NCBI GenBank assembly: GCA_001799195.1
Contig: MGSU01000303.1
Coordinates: 21,332 to 27,896, forward strand
Source: Deltaproteobacteria bacterium RIFOXYA12_FULL_61_11
GTDB taxonomy: Bacteria > Bdellovibrionota_F > JAHFAK01 > YA12-FULL-61-11
DNA: 6,565 nt
Direction: 5' to 3'
Position numbers and translations under genes: made by a program
Shown here: in pieces, positions 6,006 to 6,565 of the stretch
Position numbering within the stretch: position 1 is the first letter of the stretch
Layout: the number at the start of each line of letters is the position of its first letter
Notes under the pieces: model-generated
Told to the model about the DNA's origin: nothing
The model's database searches: none
What the model saw: only the letters and a program-made list of their open reading frames with translations

Positions 6006-6565
6006 TCAGAATGGTGGTGGCGGTGTTGGAGCATGGCCACCCCGGGGATGCAGGCCCATGGGACCATTCGGTTGGTGGTAGAGGATCTCGTACCGGTTGT
6101 TCTGGTGTCGGACCAGGGTGCGGATATGGATAAAGGGGCGCAGGTAGTAGGTCCCGTCTCCGAAAGAGAGGATCGATTCCTCGGCGTTGAAGTCGAGCAC
6201 GAGGAGGTAACTGGCCTGATCGTCGATGACGAACATCCCCATGATCAACAAGGCCGGCATGAGCGGGATCAGGGGGTAGACCTCACCGTCGAGGACCAGG
6301 GTGTTGTTCTCCCCCAGGACAATAGCCAGACCGTGGTAGATCCCGTTCTCGGGTTCGATGAAAGAAAGGATTGAGGTGTGGCCCTCGGCCACGGCGATGA
6401 GGTCGAGCATGGTGCCGGGTTCCAGGGGAAAGGTGAGTACCTTGGGGGGGCGCAGGGTGTCGGGGGGGTTGAGCTGGAGGCCGATGGTGCGAAGCTCGAG
6501 GTTGATGCTGGAGATGCCGTCTTCGGCGTCGGCGCTGGCATCGTCGGTGGCCAGGAGCAGGAAGC
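6006..6565 (-). CDS. DUF4382-type exported protein, 5' end outside window
   Basis: The frame is open from the right edge to the TGA at 6008-6006, giving 185 residues; no start is visible. The motif order fits DUF4382, a domain of bacterial (often lipo-) proteins with a beta-rich fold and no known reaction. An N-terminal block TDDASADAEDGISSINLELRTIGLQL is followed by GTMLDLIAVAEGHTSILSF, then GIYHGLAIVLG. After these come LVLDGEVYPLIPL, YLLVLDFNAEESILSFGDG and TYYLRPFIHIRTLV; the last two correspond to the family's typical LDFDAxxS...G.Y.LxPVI ending. After the domain lies a 35-residue polar tail rich in His, Gly and Pro. The internal ATG at 6410 is not taken as the start because the frame upstream already encodes the N-terminal half of the domain. 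A 197-base AT-rich gap separates it from the next gene, so it may be a separate transcription unit. Two C7 runs lie inside the gene on its coding strand. Confidence 0.78.
   Translation of the reverse strand, partial: FLLLATDDASADAEDGISSINLELRTIGLQLNPPDTLRPPKVLTFPLEPGTMLDLIAVAEGHTSILSFIEPENGIYHGLAIVLGENNTLVLDGEVYPLIPLMPALLIMGMFVIDDQASYLLVLDFNAEESILSFGDGTYYLRPFIHIRTLVRHQNNRYEILYHQPNGPMGLHPRGGHAPTPPPPF

Noticed and set aside
1-6565. tRNA, rRNA, CRISPR, insertion sequence or attachment site
   Set aside because: No direct-repeat array, terminal inverted repeats, transposase-like protein or RNA-gene signature was seen on either strand.

Overview
The window is a strongly one-sided, GC-rich (roughly 60 %) stretch of bacterial DNA. 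Every supported gene lies on the minus strand, so transcription runs from high to low coordinates. A periplasmic adaptor, a TolC-type outer-membrane protein and lipobox signal peptides all point to a Gram-negative (diderm) bacterium. The lineage cannot be fixed from the sequence; a GC-rich proteobacterium or myxococcal-type deltaproteobacterium is plausible but is only inference.

Layout in transcription order: (1) 6565-6006, the C-terminal part of a DUF4382-type exported protein whose start lies outside the window. (2) 6005-5809, an AT-rich gap that probably holds a promoter and leader. (3) 5808-5092, a small Cys-rich lipoprotein with an internal duplication, not assigned to a known family. 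(4) 5091-5010, an 82-base spacer with a strong hairpin. (5) 5009-3132, a CotH-type kinase-fold lipoprotein starting at GTG. (6) 3135-1978, a HlyD-type membrane-fusion (adaptor) protein. (7) 1981-740, a TolC-like outer-membrane protein. (8) 743-1, a VTC-domain polyphosphate polymerase running off the left edge with no stop. This last gene is easily missed because its stop lies outside the window.

Genes 5 to 8 are joined by three successive 4-base ATGA stop/start overlaps, so they almost certainly form one translationally coupled unit. The lipoprotein probably belongs to the same transcript. The unit combines a putative protein kinase on the outside of a membrane (CotH), two parts of a tripartite envelope-spanning channel (adaptor and TolC-like protein, with no inner-membrane pump in view) and an enzyme expected to make polyphosphate (VTC). 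The VTC protein keeps essentially all the basic and acidic residues known to line the active tunnel of yeast Vtc4.

The most interesting reading, which is inference, is an envelope system linking polyphosphate or protein phosphorylation to a dedicated trans-envelope conduit, with the duplicated-Cys lipoprotein as a partner or substrate. The missing inner-membrane component may be encoded just beyond position 1; DUF4956-type membrane proteins are commonly found beside bacterial VTC genes. No RNA genes, mobile elements, CRISPR arrays or attachment sites were seen.
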